DNA from: Enhydrobacter sp.
Lineage (GTDB): Bacteria; Pseudomonadota; Alphaproteobacteria; Reyranellales; Reyranellaceae
Reading direction: 5' to 3'
Length of the DNA stretch: 64,000 nucleotides
Assembly (NCBI GenBank): GCA_025808875.1
Contig: CP075528.1
Span: forward strand, 2,664,473-2,728,472
Shown here: in pieces, positions 23,544 to 32,010 of the stretch
Layout: each line of letters begins with the position of its first letter
Numbering within the stretch: the first letter of the stretch is position 1
The notes under the pieces: generated by a model
What the model saw: the letters and a program-made list of their open reading frames with translations, nothing else
What the model was told of the DNA's origin: nothing
Database searches by the model: none
Translations under genes and position numbers: made by a program

Positions 23544-24733
23544 TGGCCGGTCCGCTCAAAGGCGTGCGCGTCGTCGATCTCACCACGGTGGTCGTCGGCC
23601 CGATCTGCACGCGCACCTTGGCCGACTACGGCGCCGACGTCATCAAGGTCGAGGCGCCCGGCGGCGACCTGCTGCGCACCATGGCCGAGGGCAGCCGCAA
23701 CCCCGGCATGTCCGGCAAGTTCATCAACTTCAACCGCAACAAGCGCTCGATCGGGCTCGACATCAAGAAGCCCGAGGGGCTGGCGGCGCTGCTGCGCCTG
23801 CTCGAGCGCGCCGACGTGTTCGTGAGCAACGTGCGGCCCGACGGCCTGGCGCGCGCCGGCCTCGATCACGCGAGCCTCGCGAAGAAGAACCCGCGGCTGA
23901 TCCACTGCTCGATCCTCGCCTTCGGCCGCGGCGGCCGCTACTTCAACCGGCCGGCCTACGACCCCGTCATCCAGAGCCTGTCGGGCGTCGCCGGCACCAT
24001 CGCGCGCGCGACCGGCGAGCCGCGCTTCGTGCCCATGGTGATGAGCGACCATGTCAGCGGCCTGATCGCCGCGCAGGCCATCGGCTTTGCCCTGTTCCGC
24101 CGCGAGAAGACCGGCACGGGCGAGGCGATCGACGTGCCGATGCTCGAGAACATGGCGTCGTTCGTGGCAAGCGAGCATCTCGGCGCGGTGACCTTCGACC
24201 CGCCCGTCGGGCCGACCGGCGACGGCCGCCTGCTCAGCCCGAACTATCGGCCGGTGCCGACCAGGGACGGCTACGTCACCGTGCGGCCCAACACCAACGC
24301 CCAGGCCTTCGCCTTCTTCGACGCCATCGGCCGGCCCGAACTCAAGACCGACCCGCGCTTCGACAGCGCGGCGTCGCGCACCAGGAATGCCAGGGCTTAC
24401 TTCGAGGTCCAGGCGACCAGCCTCGGCGGCAAGACGACCGACGAATGGGTCGAGCTGTTCGACAAGCTCGACGTGCCGGCGGCGCGCTACAACACCATCG
24501 ACGAGCTGCTGACCGACCCGCACCTGCGCGATGTCGGCTTCTTCCGCGCCGAAGAGCATCCGAGCGAAGGCAAAATTCGCCGCACCAGGCTCGCCAACGT
24601 CTTCTCGGGCGGCGAGCGTGAGGATCCCACGCACGCTCCGCGCTACGGCGAGCACACGCGTGAGCTGCTGGCGGAAGTCGGCTACAGCGCCGCCGAGATC
24701 GACCGCATGCTCGCCGACGAGGCGGCGGCTTAG
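23543..24733 (+). CDS. Class III (CaiB/Frc family) CoA transferase
   Basis: 396 residues. It moves CoA between carboxylic acids by way of an enzyme-bound aspartyl-CoA intermediate. The N-terminal GVRVVDLTTVVVGPICTRTLADYGADVIKVE block, in pieces, is the family signature. The probable catalytic Asp is in MVMSDHVSGL. It is translationally coupled to the upstream hydratase (TGATG). Together they resemble steps of mesaconate/citramalate- or succinyl-CoA-linked acid activation, but the acid is not determined by sequence. Confidence 0.88.
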   Translation: MAGPLKGVRVVDLTTVVVGPICTRTLADYGADVIKVEAPGGDLLRTMAEGSRNPGMSGKFINFNRNKRSIGLDIKKPEGLAALLRLLERADVFVSNVRPDGLARAGLDHASLAKKNPRLIHCSILAFGRGGRYFNRPAYDPVIQSLSGVAGTIARATGEPRFVPMVMSDHVSGLIAAQAIGFALFRREKTGTGEAIDVPMLENMASFVASEHLGAVTFDPPVGPTGDGRLLSPNYRPVPTRDGYVTVRPNTNAQAFAFFDAIGRPELKTDPRFDSAASRTRNARAYFEVQATSLGGKTTDEWVELFDKLDVPAARYNTIDELLTDPHLRDVGFFRAEEHPSEGKIRRTRLANVFSGGEREDPTHAPRYGEHTRELLAEVGYSAAEIDRMLADEAAA

Positions 24734-24734
24734 G

Positions 24735-25262
24735 TCACCGCGCGTCGCGTTTCGCCTGGGCGACGGCGGCGGCCTTGCGCAGCCGGCCGCGCTCCATCGG
24801 ACGCACCAGCGCCGGCGCGCGCGGGTTCTCCTTTCGCCGCAGGCCGCCATGGGCGTGCCTGGTGTTCAGGGATGCCGCGGCGTTCTCTCCCGACTCCGCC
24901 TGCTTCATCGCCAACGCCTTGTGCGCGCTCGCCACCAGCGCGAGGCGTGCGCCCATCCGCCGGCGCCTCTCGGCTTCGCCGTTGAGCCGTCGCATCGCCG
25001 ACGCCAGCACCGCCAGCTTGAGCTTCGAGCCGTCGTCGGCCTGCGCCGGCGTGGCGCCGCGCGGCTCTGACTTGCCGCGCATCTCGCGCCGGCGCCGCTC
25101 GGCCATGGTCCTCGCCCGGTCGCGCCGTTCACGCACCAGCTTCACGACTTCGGAGAGCTCGGCGTCCGAAAGTCCCTGGACCGCCGGATGATGCGACTTG
25201 CCGACGAGGTCCCGCTCATCCGAGCTCAGGGCGCGATTCTCTTCCTTCCGTGTGACGGCCAT
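24735..25262 (-). CDS. Conserved-looking basic hypothetical protein
   Basis: 175 residues, very rich in Arg, Lys, Ala and Glu and probably mostly helical. There is no signal peptide or membrane segment. The N-terminal part contains SSDERDLVGKSHHPAVQGLSD; the middle and end have RRRREMRGKSEP, LASAMRRLNGEAERRRRMGAR and a terminal MERGRLRKAAAVAQAKRDAR. GGGAGG precedes ATG 25262. It converges on the CoA-transferase gene with a one-base gap. I do not recognise a characterised family. The composition suggests nucleic-acid or ribosome binding, which is inference only. Confidence 0.7.
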   Translation of the reverse strand: MAVTRKEENRALSSDERDLVGKSHHPAVQGLSDAELSEVVKLVRERRDRARTMAERRRREMRGKSEPRGATPAQADDGSKLKLAVLASAMRRLNGEAERRRRMGARLALVASAHKALAMKQAESGENAAASLNTRHAHGGLRRKENPRAPALVRPMERGRLRKAAAVAQAKRDAR

Positions 25263-25354
25263 GGTGCCTCCCTATCTTTCCCGATCGACGGCGCCGATCG
25301 TCGCCGTCGATCGGGGCGGTCTTGTGGCAACGGCTCCCGCGCCGCGATCGTGCC

Positions 25355-26200
25355 TCAGAACGGCCGATCGCCCTCGATCAGCACCCGGTGCATGATCCGC
25401 TGCTCGCCCATCGGATAGTCGATCACGACCCGGTGCATGGTGGCGCGGTTGTCCCACACCACGATGTCGCCCGCCTTCCACACATGGCCGTGGTGGTGCC
25501 GCGGCTTGCGCGCCTCGTCGGCGAGCTCGTCGAGCAGCGCGTCGCTTTCCTCGCGCGGCAGGCCGACGATGCGGTCGAGCCGGTTGGGATTGAGATAGAC
25601 CGCCTTGCGGCCGGTCTCCGGATGGGTGCGCACCAGCGGGTGCTCGACGTCGGGCGTCTCGGCGATCTCCTGCGGCGTGCGCGGCGAGGGCCGGTTGCGC
25701 GCCCGGGGCGTGTCGTAGCCGTGGACGGCGCGCAGGCCCGCGATGCGCTTGCGCGTCGCCTCGGGCAGCGCCTCGTAGACCGAGTGCATGTTGCAGAACC
25801 AGGTCGCGCCGCCGCGGCTCGGGATCTCGATGCCGTGCAGCAGGGTCGCCTTGGCGGGCACCGCGAAATAGGAATCGTCGGTGTGCCAGTCCTCGGCGCG
25901 GATCGCCGTCTTGTCGGTCGTGCCGTCGGCCATCAGGGTCGAGACCATGATGGAGACGTCGGGCACCGCATCGTCGCGCTTGTAGCGCAGGAGCTGCCGC
26001 TGCGGCCGGCCGAAGGCCCGCGCGAAGGTGCGCGTCTGTTCCGGCGTCATGCACTCGCCCGGAACGACCACCAGCAGATGCTCGGCGAGCGCGCGGTTGA
26101 GCAGCGCCGCCACCGCGGGTTCGCCGGCTCGCGCGCGATCCAGCCCCTCAATACGCGCGCCGAGCGCGCCGCCCGTGGGAACGACCTCGATCCTGCTCAT
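25355..26200 (-). CDS. TauD/TfdA-family 2-oxoglutarate-dependent dioxygenase
   Basis: 281 residues. The Fe(II) triad is H106 and D108 (EDWHTDDSY) and H256 (NRATMHRV). R272 (HRVLIEG) is placed to bind 2-oxoglutarate. The family includes taurine, 2,4-D and other sulfonate or acid dioxygenases; substrate unknown. It is preceded by a membrane-protein gene on the same strand with only 9 bases between, so the two are probably co-transcribed. Confidence 0.88.
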   Translation of the reverse strand: MSRIEVVPTGGALGARIEGLDRARAGEPAVAALLNRALAEHLLVVVPGECMTPEQTRTFARAFGRPQRQLLRYKRDDAVPDVSIMVSTLMADGTTDKTAIRAEDWHTDDSYFAVPAKATLLHGIEIPSRGGATWFCNMHSVYEALPEATRKRIAGLRAVHGYDTPRARNRPSPRTPQEIAETPDVEHPLVRTHPETGRKAVYLNPNRLDRIVGLPREESDALLDELADEARKPRHHHGHVWKAGDIVVWDNRATMHRVVIDYPMGEQRIMHRVLIEGDRPF

Positions 26201-26209
26201 GCCACGAGT

Positions 26210-26719
26210 CTAGCGCGCGAACAGGGTGGAAACCAATTCCGCGACTCGGGCCCGCAGGCGCCGGACCAGCGCCTGCGCCGCCTGCCACGCCGGCAGCGCC
26301 CGCACGAATTCATAGGCGCGGTCGCGCCAGTCGAAGAACCGGGTGTCGAGGCGGGCGTACCAGCCGATCTTCATCAGCGACGGCCGCAGCAGGCGGTAGA
26401 GCCGCGCCAGGAGGGCGGTCGCGGTCAGCTTGGCGGCGACGACGATGCCGACCGCCAGGCTGTAATGGCCGTGGATCACGAACCAGACCGCCGACAGCTT
26501 GACCGGCAGGATGAGCGCGGACGGGCCGACGAAGGCGCCGAGCGCTGCCCACGGCGGCAAGGTCACCAGCCATGCCTCGAATCGGGCCACCGGCGGCCAG
26601 CGCGCGAACGCCGCCATCATGACGTTGAGGTAACGGATCAGCGTCTGTTCGAAGAACACGATGCCCGCCGCGATCGGCAGCAGCAGCACCTGCAGCAGGC
26701 GTTTGCGATGGCTATTCAT
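26210..26719 (-). CDS. Small membrane protein of unknown function
   Basis: 169 residues from ATG 26719. The N-terminus is basic (MNSHRKR), followed by hydrophobic segments at about 8-30, 55-75 and 78-100. A basic C-terminal half with LRPSLMKIGWYARLDTRF and amphipathic Arg-rich helices follows. The open frame continues upstream to 26893 but overlaps the divergent phosphatase gene, so the short start was taken. It is adjacent to and co-directional with the TauD-like gene. I do not recognise a family. Confidence 0.65.
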   Translation of the reverse strand: MNSHRKRLLQVLLLPIAAGIVFFEQTLIRYLNVMMAAFARWPPVARFEAWLVTLPPWAALGAFVGPSALILPVKLSAVWFVIHGHYSLAVGIVVAAKLTATALLARLYRLLRPSLMKIGWYARLDTRFFDWRDRAYEFVRALPAWQAAQALVRRLRARVAELVSTLFAR

Positions 26720-26744
26720 CCCGGCCCAGCATACACCGTCGACC

Positions 26745-27791
26745 ATGCTGCGACGCCGTACCCTCGGTCCGCTGATGGCCGCCGCCTCGCTCGCGCCGCT
26801 CACGGCGGAGGCGCAGGGCGCGCCTCCCCTCACCCGCATCGCCTTCGGCTCCTGCGCCGACCAGAGGCGGCCGCAGCCGATCTGGGACGCCATCCTCGCC
26901 TATCGGCCCGACCTGTTCGTCTTCATGGGCGACAACGTCTACGGCGATTTCGGCTCCGCCGACGCCGCCCCGCTTCGGGAAGCCTATGCCGAAGCGGCCG
27001 CGATCGAGCCCTATGCGCGGCTGATGCGCACGGTGCCCCATCTCGCGGTGTGGGACGACCACGACTACGGCCGCAACGACGCCGGCGCCTCCTTCCCGCA
27101 CAAGCAGGTGTCGAAGGAGCTGTTCCTCGACTTCTTCCACGCCCCGGCAACGGACGTGCGACGCACGCGCGAGGGCATCTACGATTCCCGCATCGTCGGC
27201 CCGCCGGGCATGCGCGTGCAGGTCATCCTGCTCGACATCCGCTGGTTCAAGTCGCCCTGGAAGCCGACCGACCAGCGCGGCGCGCCGGGCAGGGAACGTT
27301 ACCTGCCGGACCCCGATCCGACGAAGACCATGCTGGGCGACGCCCAGTGGGCGTGGCTCGCCACCGAACTGCGCAAGCCGGCCGAGCTGCGCCTCCTCGT
27401 CTCTTCCATCCAGGTCCTCGCCGACGGTCATGGCTGGGAGCGCTGGGGAAATTTCCCGCTCGAGCGCGAGAAACTCTTCGCCGCCATCCGGGAGGCACGC
27501 GCCGGCGGCGTGGTGATGATCTCCGGCGACCGCCATATCGGCGCGCTCTACCGCGAGCGGCCGGCCGGCCTCTATGCGCTGACCGAGGCGACATCGAGCG
27601 GCCTCAACCAGTTCTATTGGGCGGCCAGGGAAGCCGGCCCCAACCGCCTTGGCGAGCTCTACGCCATGCCGAACTTCGGCGTGGTCGACGTCGATTGGTG
27701 GGAACGCAGCGTCACGCTCGCCCTGCGCGACACCGGCGGCACCGTGCGCCGGAGCACCACCCTGCGGCTGGACGACCTCGCCTTCAGCTGA
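26745..27791 (+). CDS. PhoD-like metallophosphatase/phosphodiesterase, exported
   Basis: 348 residues from ATG 26745. The N-terminus (MLRRRTLG, then AAASLAPLTAEAQG) is a signal peptide, possibly Tat-like with RRR, cut after AEAQ. Metal-binding motifs are AFGSCAD, FVFMGDNVYGD, WDDHDYGRND and ISGDRHIGAL, typical of the alkaline phosphatase D superfamily. It probably hydrolyses phosphate mono- or diesters in the periplasm. It diverges from the small membrane-protein gene with 25 bases between start codons. Confidence 0.85.
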   Translation: MLRRRTLGPLMAAASLAPLTAEAQGAPPLTRIAFGSCADQRRPQPIWDAILAYRPDLFVFMGDNVYGDFGSADAAPLREAYAEAAAIEPYARLMRTVPHLAVWDDHDYGRNDAGASFPHKQVSKELFLDFFHAPATDVRRTREGIYDSRIVGPPGMRVQVILLDIRWFKSPWKPTDQRGAPGRERYLPDPDPTKTMLGDAQWAWLATELRKPAELRLLVSSIQVLADGHGWERWGNFPLEREKLFAAIREARAGGVVMISGDRHIGALYRERPAGLYALTEATSSGLNQFYWAAREAGPNRLGELYAMPNFGVVDVDWWERSVTLALRDTGGTVRRSTTLRLDDLAFS

Positions 27792-27951
27792 CGGCGCAGC
27801 AGTCGTATAATTTACTATACGTTTCACTGCGAATATGCCATACAGCCGGCATGGCGACATCCAGCCTGCCGGCCGATAGAACCCCGCCGCGAGGGATTGC
27901 GCGGTTTTCGCGACGCCCTTTCTCCGGCCGCCGCGTCGGCCTCGGAATGAG

Positions 27952-27978
27952 TTTTGGCGATTTTGGCGATTTTGGCGA
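27952..27978. repeat. Short tandem repeat, TTTTGGCGA x3
   Basis: Three perfect 9-base copies of TTTTGGCGA lie in a row, followed after ACGA by another TTTTGG. About 35 bases on, TTCCTGCAG and TTTCTGCAG form a second imperfect pair (28021-28039). They lie in the 268-base gap between the PhoD-like gene and the tartrate dehydrogenase gene, both of which end there. No gene is credible in this gap. Confidence 0.7.
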
Positions 27979-28059
27979 ACGATTTTGGTTCCGTGAACGG
28001 ACCATTTGTACAGTTGCGGCAGTTCCTGCAGTTTCTGCAGCCGTGCGGCGGCGCGCCGG

Positions 28060-29127
28060 CTACACCGTCTTGACCAGCTCGGCGATGGCGGCGCCGACGG
28101 TCCTCGTGTCGCCGTTGCCGCCGAGGTCGCGCGTGCGCGGGCCGCCCTCGACCAGCGAGGCGGCGATGGCGCGCTCGATGGCGTCGGCCGCCTCGGGATA
28201 ACCGAGATGACGCACCATCATGGCGCCCGACCAGATCTGGCCGATCGGGTTGGCGATCCCCTTGCCGGCGATGTCGGGCGCCGAGCCGTGCACCGGCTCG
28301 AACATCGAGGGGAACTTGCGCTCGGGATTGATGTTGCCAGAGGGCGCCACGCCGATCGAGCCGGTGAGCGCCGGACCGAGATCCGACAGGATGTCGCCGA
28401 ACAGGTTGGAGCCGACGACGACGTCGAACCAGTCGGGATTGCGCACGAAGTGCGCCGTCAGGATGTCGATGTGATACTGGTCGGCCTTGATGTCGGGATA
28501 CTTCTTGCGCATCTCGGCGAAGCGCTCGTCCCAGAACGGCATGGTGTGGATGATGCCGTTGGACTTGGTCGCCGAGGTGACATGCTTCTTCTTCGTCGTG
28601 CTGGCGAAGTCGAAGGCGAACTTCAGCACGCGGTCGACGCCCTTGCGCGTGAAGATGGCCTGCTGGATCGCCATCTCGTCGTCGGTGCCCTGGAACATGC
28701 GGCCACCGATCGAGCTGTACTCACCCTCGGTGTTCTCGCGCACCACCCAGAAATCGATCTCGCCCGGCTTGCGGTTGGCGAGCGGGCTGGGCACGCCCTC
28801 GAACAGGCGCACAGGACGGAGGTTCACGTATTCGTCGAACTCGCGGCGGATCGGGATCAGCAGGCCCCACAGCGAGACGTGATCGGGCACGCCCGGCCAG
28901 CCGACGGCGCCGAGGAAGATGCTCTCGAAGCCCTTCAGCGTCTCCATGCCGTCGTCGGGCATCATCTTGCCCGTCTTGGCGAAGCGGTCGCACGACCAGT
29001 CGTAGTCGGTGAAGTCGAGCTGGAAACCGAAGCGGCGTGCCGCGGCCTCGAGCACGCGCACCCCCTCGGGCACGACCTCCTTGCCGATTCCGTCCCCCGG
29101 AATGAGTGCGATCTTGTGCCTGGCCAT
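28060..29127 (-). CDS. ttuC: Tartrate dehydrogenase / D-malate dehydrogenase (decarboxylating) family
   Basis: 355 residues. It is an NAD-dependent beta-decarboxylating dehydrogenase of the isocitrate/isopropylmalate fold. IALIPGDGIGKEV is the N-terminal signature. The substrate loop LRPVRLFEGVPSPL and DFWVVRENTEGEYSSIGG separate it from leuB and point to the TtuC/DmlA branch. The metal-binding Asp residues are in NLFGDILSDLGPAL. ATG 29127 has GGGAGGAAA upstream. It is divergent from the D-aminoacylase gene with 80 bases between. Confidence 0.88.
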   Translation of the reverse strand: MARHKIALIPGDGIGKEVVPEGVRVLEAAARRFGFQLDFTDYDWSCDRFAKTGKMMPDDGMETLKGFESIFLGAVGWPGVPDHVSLWGLLIPIRREFDEYVNLRPVRLFEGVPSPLANRKPGEIDFWVVRENTEGEYSSIGGRMFQGTDDEMAIQQAIFTRKGVDRVLKFAFDFASTTKKKHVTSATKSNGIIHTMPFWDERFAEMRKKYPDIKADQYHIDILTAHFVRNPDWFDVVVGSNLFGDILSDLGPALTGSIGVAPSGNINPERKFPSMFEPVHGSAPDIAGKGIANPIGQIWSGAMMVRHLGYPEAADAIERAIAASLVEGGPRTRDLGGNGDTRTVGAAIAELVKTV

Positions 29128-29207
29128 GCGTTTCCTCCCTCGCCGCCGCCCGACGTATAATGAACGCCGATCCAGGAGCAAGCCCCAGGGAAATCCGGAG
29201 AAGTTCG

Positions 29208-30893
29208 ATGGCCTACGATCTCAAGATCACCAATGGCACGATCGTCGACGGCAGCGGCAAGCCGGGATTCGTCGGCGACGTCGGCATCGCGGACGGCAGG
29301 ATCGTCTCGCTCGGCAGGGCCGAGGGATCGGCCACGACCACCATCGACGCCAAGGGCCGGGTCGTGGCGCCCGGATTCGTCGACGTTCACACCCACTATG
29401 ACGCGCAGATCCTGTGGGACCGCCTGCTGTCGATCTCGCCGTGGCACGGCGTGACGACCACCGTAATCGGCAATTGCGGCTTCGGCGTCGCGCCGACCCG
29501 CGCCGCGCACCGCAACCTCGTCCTGCAGACGCTCGAGAAGGTCGAGGGCATGAGCCTCGACGCCCTGCAGGCCGGGCTGGGCACCGCCTGGCCGTTCGAG
29601 ACCTTTCCGCAGTATCTCGACACGCTGGAGAAGCGCGGCTCGGCGATCAACGTCGCCGCCCTGTTCGGCCACACGCCGCTGCGCCTTTACGTCATGGGCG
29701 AGGAATCGACCGAGCGCGCCGCCACGCCCGACGAGATCAAGGCGATGAAGGGCCTGGTGCGCGAGGCGATGGAGGCCGGCGCCATCGGCTTCGGCACCTC
29801 GGTCTCGGTGAGCCACAACGGCTATGCCGGCAAGCCGGTGCCGAGCCGGCAGGCCACGGTCGAGGAGATGGACCAGCTCGTCTCGGTGATGGGCGAGATG
29901 AAGCGCGGCCTGATGCAGATCACGATCGGCCGCGACTTCTCGACCCGCCACATGGCCGAGGTCAGCCGCAAGTACGGCGTCCCTGTCACCTGGACGGCGC
30001 TGCTTTCGCACCTCTACGGCCCTGGCGGCCATCGCAAGCAGCTCGACCTCGCCGCCGAACAGCGCAGGTCGGGCGCCATGGTCATCCCGCAGGTGAGCTG
30101 CCGGCCGCTCAATTTCGAGTTCACCTTCGCCGAGCCCTTCATCCTCGACGTCATGAAGTTCATGAACGAGCTCGCCATCGCCGAAGCCCGCGAGCCCGGC
30201 GCGCGCCGCCGCGCCTATGCCGATCCGGCGTGGCGCGAGAAGCTGCGCTCGGAGGTGACCCCGCTCTTCCGCGACTGGTGGGACCGCGTCGTCATCGCCT
30301 GGGCGCCGTCCGCACGCGAGCTCGAGGAGCAGCCGCTCGCCGCCGCGGCCGCGCGGCTCGGCAAGGATCCGGTCGACCTCGCGCTCGACCTCGCCCTCGC
30401 CAACGACCTGCAGGCCCGCTTTCGCATGGCCGTCATGAACTTCGACGAGAAGGAAGTGGCCGAGCTGATCACCGACCCGCACACCATCATCGCGCTGTCC
30501 GACGCCGGCGCGCACGCCAGCCAGCTCTGCGACGCCTGCTACTCCACCCATCTGCTGGGCCACTGGGTGCGCGAGCGCGGCACGCTGACCGTCGAGCAGG
30601 CCGTGCACCACCTCACGCAGCGGCCGGCCGAGATGTTCGGCATCACCGATCGCGGCCTGCTGGCCGAGGGCCGGCCGGCCGACGTGGTTGTGTTCGATCC
30701 GGCGACCGTCGGTCCCGGCCCGCTGCGCCGCGTCTACGACCTGCCGGCCGGCGCCGACCGCCTGGTCTCGGATGCCAACGGCGTCGATGCCGTGATCGTC
30801 AACGGCCGGCTGATCCGCCGCGACGGCAGGGACGTCGTCGCCAACGACGACAAGCTGCCGGGCCGCCTGTTGCGGCACGGCAGGGCCGCCTGA
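29208..30893 (+). CDS. N-acyl-D-amino-acid deacylase family amidohydrolase
   Basis: 561 residues. It is an amidohydrolase of the D-aminoacylase/dihydroorotase superfamily, predicted to cleave N-acyl-D-amino acids. The metal-binding HxH is in VDVHTHYDAQ. IGNCGFGVAPTR, FGHTPLR, and the C-terminal LSDAGAHASQLCDACYSTHLLGHW are family blocks. CCGGAG lies 8 bases before ATG 29208. A longer frame from 29106 overlaps the divergent dehydrogenase and was rejected. No signal peptide, so it is cytoplasmic. Confidence 0.85.
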   Translation: MAYDLKITNGTIVDGSGKPGFVGDVGIADGRIVSLGRAEGSATTTIDAKGRVVAPGFVDVHTHYDAQILWDRLLSISPWHGVTTTVIGNCGFGVAPTRAAHRNLVLQTLEKVEGMSLDALQAGLGTAWPFETFPQYLDTLEKRGSAINVAALFGHTPLRLYVMGEESTERAATPDEIKAMKGLVREAMEAGAIGFGTSVSVSHNGYAGKPVPSRQATVEEMDQLVSVMGEMKRGLMQITIGRDFSTRHMAEVSRKYGVPVTWTALLSHLYGPGGHRKQLDLAAEQRRSGAMVIPQVSCRPLNFEFTFAEPFILDVMKFMNELAIAEAREPGARRRAYADPAWREKLRSEVTPLFRDWWDRVVIAWAPSARELEEQPLAAAAARLGKDPVDLALDLALANDLQARFRMAVMNFDEKEVAELITDPHTIIALSDAGAHASQLCDACYSTHLLGHWVRERGTLTVEQAVHHLTQRPAEMFGITDRGLLAEGRPADVVVFDPATVGPGPLRRVYDLPAGADRLVSDANGVDAVIVNGRLIRRDGRDVVANDDKLPGRLLRHGRAA

Positions 30894-30904
30894 ACACGCT
30901 CGGT

Positions 30905-30976
30905 GTCATCCCGAGCGCCGCGAGGGACCTTATCCGGTTCCGCAAAGGTCCCTCGGCCTCACGGCCTCGGGATGAC
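30905..30976. repeat. Nested palindromic intergenic element
   Basis: The outer arms GTCATCCCGAG (30905-30915) and CTCGGGATGAC (30966-30976) are perfect inverted repeats. The inner arms CGAGGGACCTT (30921-30931) and AAGGTCCCTCG (30945-30955) are also perfect. The whole can fold into one long interrupted hairpin. Elements with this TCATCCCGAGC...GCTCGGGATGA pattern recur in intergenic regions of many high-GC bacteria. It may also act as a terminator for the deacylase gene. Confidence 0.8.
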
Positions 30977-31000
30977 GACTTCTTTGAAGGGAGACAATGA

Positions 31001-31303
31001 ATGATCCACGTCATCGCCATCATCACCGCCAAGCCCGGCAAGCGCGACGAAGTGCTGAAGAACTTCAAGGCCAACGTGCCGGCGGTCCACGCCGAGAAGG
31101 GCTGCATCGAGTACGGCGCGACCGTCGACACCGACGGCGGCCCGTTCGCCAAGTTCGGACCGGATACCTTCGTGGTGATCGAGAAGTGGGAAAGCATGGA
31201 CCACCTCAAGGCTCATGCCGCCGCGCCGCATATGAAGGCCTACGCCGAGAAGAACAAGGATCTGCTGGCCAACCGCGCCGTCCACGTCCTGCAGAACGCT
31301 TGA
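31001..31303 (+). CDS. Antibiotic biosynthesis monooxygenase (ABM/YgiN-like) domain protein
   Basis: 100 residues, a single dimeric ferredoxin-like ABM domain. It contains MIHVIAIITAKPGKRDEV, GCIEYGATVD and FVVIEKWESMDHLKAHAAAPHMKAY, typical of YgiN-like quinol monooxygenases. AGGGAG precedes ATG 31001. It is cytoplasmic, cofactor-free in related enzymes, and often linked to quinone or stress chemistry. It stands alone after the palindromic element; the substrate is unknown. Confidence 0.85.
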   Translation: MIHVIAIITAKPGKRDEVLKNFKANVPAVHAEKGCIEYGATVDTDGGPFAKFGPDTFVVIEKWESMDHLKAHAAAPHMKAYAEKNKDLLANRAVHVLQNA

Positions 31304-31330
31304 TCTCGGACGGCGTCGCCGCGCCGGACG

Positions 31331-31993
31331 TCACCCGGCGCGGATGAGACCGGCGATCTGGATGTCGAGCATGCCGCGGATCAGCAGCTCGCGGTCGGAC
31401 CACGGGAATTCCGGCTTCATGATCAGCGCCGCAACGAGACCGTGCACGCCCATCCAGCACAGCTCGGCGCAGGTGTCGGGCGGGTAGTTGAGCTCGATGC
31501 CGCGGGCCTGCATCTCGCCCAGCAGGGCGACCAGCTTCTGGAAGACCAGGGCGCCGCCGATGCCGGGCCGGTTGGGATCGTCGGTCGGCGCGCGGTGGCC
31601 GATCTTGCGCATCGATTCGGGGATGTTGGCACCCAGGAACACCAGCCGATACTCGTCCGGATGGGCGAGTCCGAAGCGGATGTAGGCCTCGCCGAACTTG
31701 CGCATGCGCTCCAGCGGATCCGCCACCGTCCGTTCGAGATCGCCGATCGCGACCAGCAGGTGCCCGAAGGCTTGGTCGCACAGCGCCAGCATCAGCGCTT
31801 CCTTGTCGGTGAAGTAGAGGTAGAGGGCCGGCGCGGAGATGCCGACCCGGTCGGCGATCCGGCGGATCGTCGTGGCATCGTAGCCCTGCTCCAGGAAGAG
31901 CTCCTTCGCGGCCGCCAGGATCTCCTCGCGGCGGGTATGTCCCTCGCCGCGCCGTTTGCGCCCCGCCGCGATCGAAACCGGAACACCCGACAA
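31331..31993 (-). CDS. TetR/AcrR-family regulator of the adjacent RND pump
   Basis: 220 residues. The N-terminal HTH has HTRREEILAAAKELFLEQGYDATTIRRIADRVG in pieces, with APALYLYFTDKEAL as the recognition-helix region. The C-terminal ligand domain resembles the WHG/TetR_C_33 type (PEEYRLVF-like DEYRLVFLGAN). The start codon is TTG at 31993: AAGGAG lies 7 bases before it and no ATG is available. It is divergent from the efflux genes, and twin palindromes in the gap are its likely operators. Confidence 0.88.
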   Translation of the reverse strand: MSGVPVSIAAGRKRRGEGHTRREEILAAAKELFLEQGYDATTIRRIADRVGISAPALYLYFTDKEALMLALCDQAFGHLLVAIGDLERTVADPLERMRKFGEAYIRFGLAHPDEYRLVFLGANIPESMRKIGHRAPTDDPNRPGIGGALVFQKLVALLGEMQARGIELNYPPDTCAELCWMGVHGLVAALIMKPEFPWSDRELLIRGMLDIQIAGLIRAG

Positions 31994-32010
31994 ATGTGAA
32001 CTCCTTGGCC

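Noticed and set aside
27784..28005. Minus-strand 73-codon frame with SPKSPKSPK, overlapping the end of the PhoD-like gene
   Set aside because: The SPK repeat is only the translation of the TTTTGGCGA DNA repeat; no ribosome site and no similarity.
27952..28039. Short repeats considered as a CRISPR remnant
   Set aside because: Units are 9 bases with no spacers, and no cas gene is present in the window.
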